IMG/VR virus record: IMGVR_UViG_3300025435_000095 | Span: 1 to 23,631 of that record | Origin: a virus | Reading direction: 5' to 3' (one strand) | Length of the DNA stretch: 23,631 nt | Part shown: one piece after another, positions 21,039 to 23,631 of the stretch | How the letters are laid out: every line of letters begins with the position of its first letter | Position numbering within the stretch: the stretch's first letter is position 1 | Program-made: the position numbers and the translations under genes | The notes under the pieces: generated by a model | Told to the model about the DNA's origin: nothing | The model's input: the letters and a program-made list of their open reading frames with translations, nothing else | The model's database searches: none

Positions 21039-22726
21039 ATCGATTGGACTCCAGTGGTTTGATATTTACTTGGCTTCTTTTCTCCGGTTTTGATAATTCC
21101 AGCCAGGGCAAGGATGGAGGCAAAAACGCCGTCAATTTTTTCCGCTGAATTCTTTTTCGTCGGCTTGATATTCCCGGCCGCGTCCGATTCAACCGCCACG
21201 TTTGCCACGTTCCATTGCATCACCGGGTTGCCGTCGTGCCGAATATTTCCTTCCAGCACCAGTTTTTCAAACTCTTTTGTGGCTCCAGCAACACCGTAAA
21301 AAGTAGGTCGAACGAAAACTACATTATGCCGATCCGACTGCAATTGCGTTGCCAGCTGGGTGGCGTTCCATGGGTCAATCAATATCTGATCGATTTTGTA
21401 TTGTTTGCCAAAATCGTTGATGTCTTTCCTGATTACGTCGTAATCGATTACGTCGCCCTTGGTTAATTTGATCCAGCCTTGCCTCACCCAGTTGTCCAGC
21501 CTGGTGCGGTTTGATCTCTCGCGGGTCTTCAGCGCTGATTCAGGAAGCCAAAATCGGGTCATGATTCGATAAGGCGATGATTTTGGGAATATCGCGGTCA
21601 TGGCCGTCAAGTCGGTTGTTGTGGATAAATCGAGGCCCACAAAGCATTTGCTTTTTGCTTCGATTGGCGTGTGGTCTTCGAGTTCCCGCCATCGGTCCAC
21701 CGATAACCATCGAGTCACTTGCCCGCACCATTGATTGAGCCGATAACGTCGGAAATTATTTTCGTTGGCCGGACTGCTGATTGCTTCTTCACATGCCTCT
21801 TTCATTGATCGAGTTGAAATCGTGATTCCATAAGACGGATTGGCTTTTTTCCACGTCTCTTCTGATTTCCAATCGTCATTATCGCCGGCAGCATAAACCA
21901 CGCCGAGCAAGCTGATGTCTTCCGATCGGTTCTCCTGCACGGCTAATGCCTGCTCCCATTGCTCCCAACACAGAGACTCTTTATCGATGCCGGCCGTCGT
22001 AATCCAAAAGATAAGGGGCTGCCGCCTGGCTGCGCCCCCGTATCGAAGCGTGTTCCACAAATCGCGGGTCTGCTGTGTGTGCAATTCGTCAAACAAAAGC
22101 CCCGAAATATTGAAGCCGTCTTTCGTCGGTACGTCAGCCGAAAGAGCTTCAAAAATCGAATTGGTTTCAGGGTATCGGATCGTTTTACTGGCCCGCCTGA
22201 CCTTCAACCGGCTGGATAGTGCCGAAGACGCTTCGACCATCGTGGCCGCTTCATTGTAAATGATCGACGCCTGTTTCCGGTCTGCTGCAGCCGTATAAAC
22301 CTCCGCGCCACGTTCGCCATCGGCTACCAATAGATAAAGGGCCACGCCCGCGCAAAGCGTAGACTTGCCATTCTTTTTCGGAATTGCCACGCCCGCGCGG
22401 TTAAAACGCCTGGTTCCATCAGGCATTTTCCAACCAAATAACGGAGCAATCACCCGATCCCACTGCCAATCGAGCAATTCAAACGGCCGGCCCGCGTCCG
22501 CGCCTTTCGAGTGGCGTAAGAATTTTTCAAAAAAGGTCCGAACCCGTTCGGCTGCACGCGAGTCGAAATAACATCCCTGACTCGCGGCAACCTCATCGGC
22601 TCGGGTTCTGATCCAGTTTTTTGTTTCTGCCGTCAATCTTGTTCCCTTTGCAACAACTGAGGCAGTATCTGCACCCTGGGCATTTGCACCCGGCTGTGCA
22701 TCGGTGACGCTTTCCGCACGAATCAC
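21035..22726 (-). CDS. terL: Terminase large subunit
   Basis: A 563-aa packaging motor protein of the Terminase_1 family. The ATPase half has a Walker A at 116-122 (PKKNGKS) and Walker B at 210-214 (LLFDE); the nuclease half has acidic residues D366 (GLDLSTTTD), D451 (LIDPWNA) and D532 (KIDGVFASI), so both activities look intact. The open frame begins at a GTG overlapping the small subunit stop (GTGA), but no good ribosome binding site is there; a TTG at 22636, with AAGGG 7 nt upstream and near the usual family N-terminus, is a serious alternative that would remove 30 aa. Confidence 0.94.
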   Translation of the reverse strand: MIRAESVTDAQPGANAQGADTASVVAKGTRLTAETKNWIRTRADEVAASQGCYFDSRAAERVRTFFEKFLRHSKGADAGRPFELLDWQWDRVIAPLFGWKMPDGTRRFNRAGVAIPKKNGKSTLCAGVALYLLVADGERGAEVYTAAADRKQASIIYNEAATMVEASSALSSRLKVRRASKTIRYPETNSIFEALSADVPTKDGFNISGLLFDELHTQQTRDLWNTLRYGGAARRQPLIFWITTAGIDKESLCWEQWEQALAVQENRSEDISLLGVVYAAGDNDDWKSEETWKKANPSYGITISTRSMKEACEEAISSPANENNFRRYRLNQWCGQVTRWLSVDRWRELEDHTPIEAKSKCFVGLDLSTTTDLTAMTAIFPKSSPYRIMTRFWLPESALKTRERSNRTRLDNWVRQGWIKLTKGDVIDYDVIRKDINDFGKQYKIDQILIDPWNATQLATQLQSDRHNVVFVRPTFYGVAGATKEFEKLVLEGNIRHDGNPVMQWNVANVAVESDAAGNIKPTKKNSAEKIDGVFASILALAGIIKTGEKKPSKYQTTGVQSI

Positions 22727-23202
22727 ACTGGTGAGAGATTATTCGCGAAGACATCGAATTCATCCATCTCCTGGGTTTTTGGTGGTTCAATCGCAATCTT
22801 GGTACGCGCTGCAGGGCTAAATCCGAATTCATTGGCCATGCGTCGCAATTCGGCCAAGAGAACATTTGCCTGCCGCACAGCGGGGTGCAATTTCGGCTCG
22901 CCGTTGGCCCCTTTGATAATTCGGCCTTCGGCCAGCACAATCGCCAGGTAGGCCCGGTATTCGGCGAATGCGTGGCAATAGCCGGACAAAATAACCGTGT
23001 CGATGGCTACCAGCAAATGACGTTCAGCGAGGTCCGGAACCACACGCCGCCACTCGGCCAGCGCTTCGCCCGTCAGCCAGGCGGGAGGATCTAATGGCAA
23101 TGGAGGCCCGGCCGGGGTTTCTTGGACGATCGGGAGGTCTGCAGCCTTTACTTTGCCCGCCGGGGCTCGGCGTCGTCGTCGTGATTTTGATTTTCTGCCC
23201 AT
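22723..23202 (-). CDS. terS: Terminase small subunit, P27 family
   Basis: A 159-aa protein matching the P27-type small terminase: basic N-terminus (KSKSRRRRR), PAWLTGEALAEWRRVVPDL, a helix around DTVILSGYCHAFAEYRAYL, GEPKLHPAVRQANVLLAELRR and FGFSPAARTKI. It recognises phage DNA and regulates the large subunit. AAGGGG lies 5 nt before the ATG, and the start is 55 nt inside the preceding sigma-like gene. Ends in GTGA overlap with the large subunit frame. Confidence 0.92.
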   Translation of the reverse strand: MGRKSKSRRRRRAPAGKVKAADLPIVQETPAGPPLPLDPPAWLTGEALAEWRRVVPDLAERHLLVAIDTVILSGYCHAFAEYRAYLAIVLAEGRIIKGANGEPKLHPAVRQANVLLAELRRMANEFGFSPAARTKIAIEPPKTQEMDEFDVFANNLSPV

Positions 23203-23621
23203 AAAATCCCCTTCGCTTTTGTCAATTTGTCAATCAATGCACGCTTGGTCAGTCCGTATTGTTCACGGATCACACGATTGCAAAAACCCTGAATCCATTT
23301 AGCGTGAGCCAGAATTTTCAAATCATCCGGCAAACAATCCAAAAGTTTAGCGGGCTCAATTGGCGTGTAAACAGGATCCCCGTTCAATGGCAATTCCCGC
23401 CTACGTCGCCGAAGCTCTTTTTTTTGTTCGTTGCGTAATTTGTTTCGAATCGTTGTAAAGACAAGAAAAGGAACAAGATCAAGATGATATTTTGAAACGA
23501 GCTCAACCACTTCCAGGATTGCAATTGAATAAGCATCAGGGACATTTTTTCCGAAGCGTTTCGCGAGGCGAACAGCGAGAAACCGTAAAGTTTCGACCAA
23601 TCGCGTTTGCTCGGGTGTCAA
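23148..23621 (-). CDS. Sigma-70-like protein, probably complete but at the window edge
   Basis: A 157-aa protein with a layout like small sigma factors. Residues about 10-75 resemble region 2 (AVRLAKRFGK, then AILEVVELVSKYHLDLVPFLVFTTIRNKLRNEQKKELRRRRRE), and about 95-140 resemble a region 4 HTH (RVIREQYGLTKRALIDKLTKAKGI). The start is a TTG with AAGGA 5 nt upstream; the frame is open to the window edge, so an upstream start is possible. Placed just before the terminase genes, it may direct late promoters, or be a distant RNA polymerase-binding regulator. Region 2 is divergent, so the call is moderate. Confidence 0.6.
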   Translation of the reverse strand: MTPEQTRLVETLRFLAVRLAKRFGKNVPDAYSIAILEVVELVSKYHLDLVPFLVFTTIRNKLRNEQKKELRRRRRELPLNGDPVYTPIEPAKLLDCLPDDLKILAHAKWIQGFCNRVIREQYGLTKRALIDKLTKAKGILWAENQNHDDDAEPRRAK

Positions 23622-23631
23622 GCAATTCCTT

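Overview
This window is the late (structural) gene block of a tailed double-stranded DNA phage or prophage with an HK97-type head and a siphovirus-like tail. Nearly all genes are on the minus strand, so the biological order runs from the right end to the left. No integrase, host gene, tRNA, rRNA, CRISPR array or insertion sequence was seen, so free phage and prophage cannot be separated. The host is most likely a planctomycete or a similar diderm. That is inference from the style of several accessory proteins as I remember them from planctomycete genomes (a secreted Ig-like plus Pro-rich plus thioredoxin-like protein, a glycosyltransferase/methyltransferase fusion with a Cys-rich tail, a Thr/Cys-rich tail protein); no taxonomic marker is present.

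Packaging and head, right to left: a small sigma-70-like protein (23621-23148), P27-type terminase small subunit, terminase large subunit, HK97 portal, HK97 prohead protease. Then comes an interruption: a plus-strand cassette (about 17784-18945) with its own near-consensus promoter, an inverted repeat over the -35 box, four short ORFs including an Xre-type HTH protein, a hairpin, three tandem 21-bp repeats and a bidirectional terminator. It has the layout of a phage 'moron' placed between the protease and the major capsid gene. Minus-strand genes resume with the major capsid protein (acidic N-terminal delta domain), a possible decoration protein, an Ig-like protein, a small acidic protein, the gp6-like connector, head closure protein, HK97 gp10-like protein and DUF3168-like tail terminator.

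Tail: tail tube protein, a small beta-rich protein, tail assembly chaperone genes joined by a canonical -1 slippery heptamer (A AAA AAC), a short tape measure protein, a 373-aa virion protein, and a 758-aa protein of Cys-rich modules on Thr-rich, mucin-like linkers. Just downstream lies a 790-aa protein fusing two glycosyltransferase-like domains, a methyltransferase-like domain and a Cys-rich zinc-binding-like end. This suggests glycan modification of the Thr-rich tail protein or of the host surface.

Accessory and probable lysis end: small ORFs, a two-TM holin-like protein, a secreted Ig/thioredoxin-like protein, two tiny membrane peptides, a papain-family (C1A) cysteine peptidase with an intact catalytic set, two more small proteins, a rho-independent terminator, and a calcineurin-like metallophosphoesterase in a separate unit. 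No peptidoglycan hydrolase is recognisable. Genes are tightly packed, with ATGA, GTGA and TAATG overlaps, so the late genes are probably co-transcribed in at least two units split by the terminator at 18912-18942.
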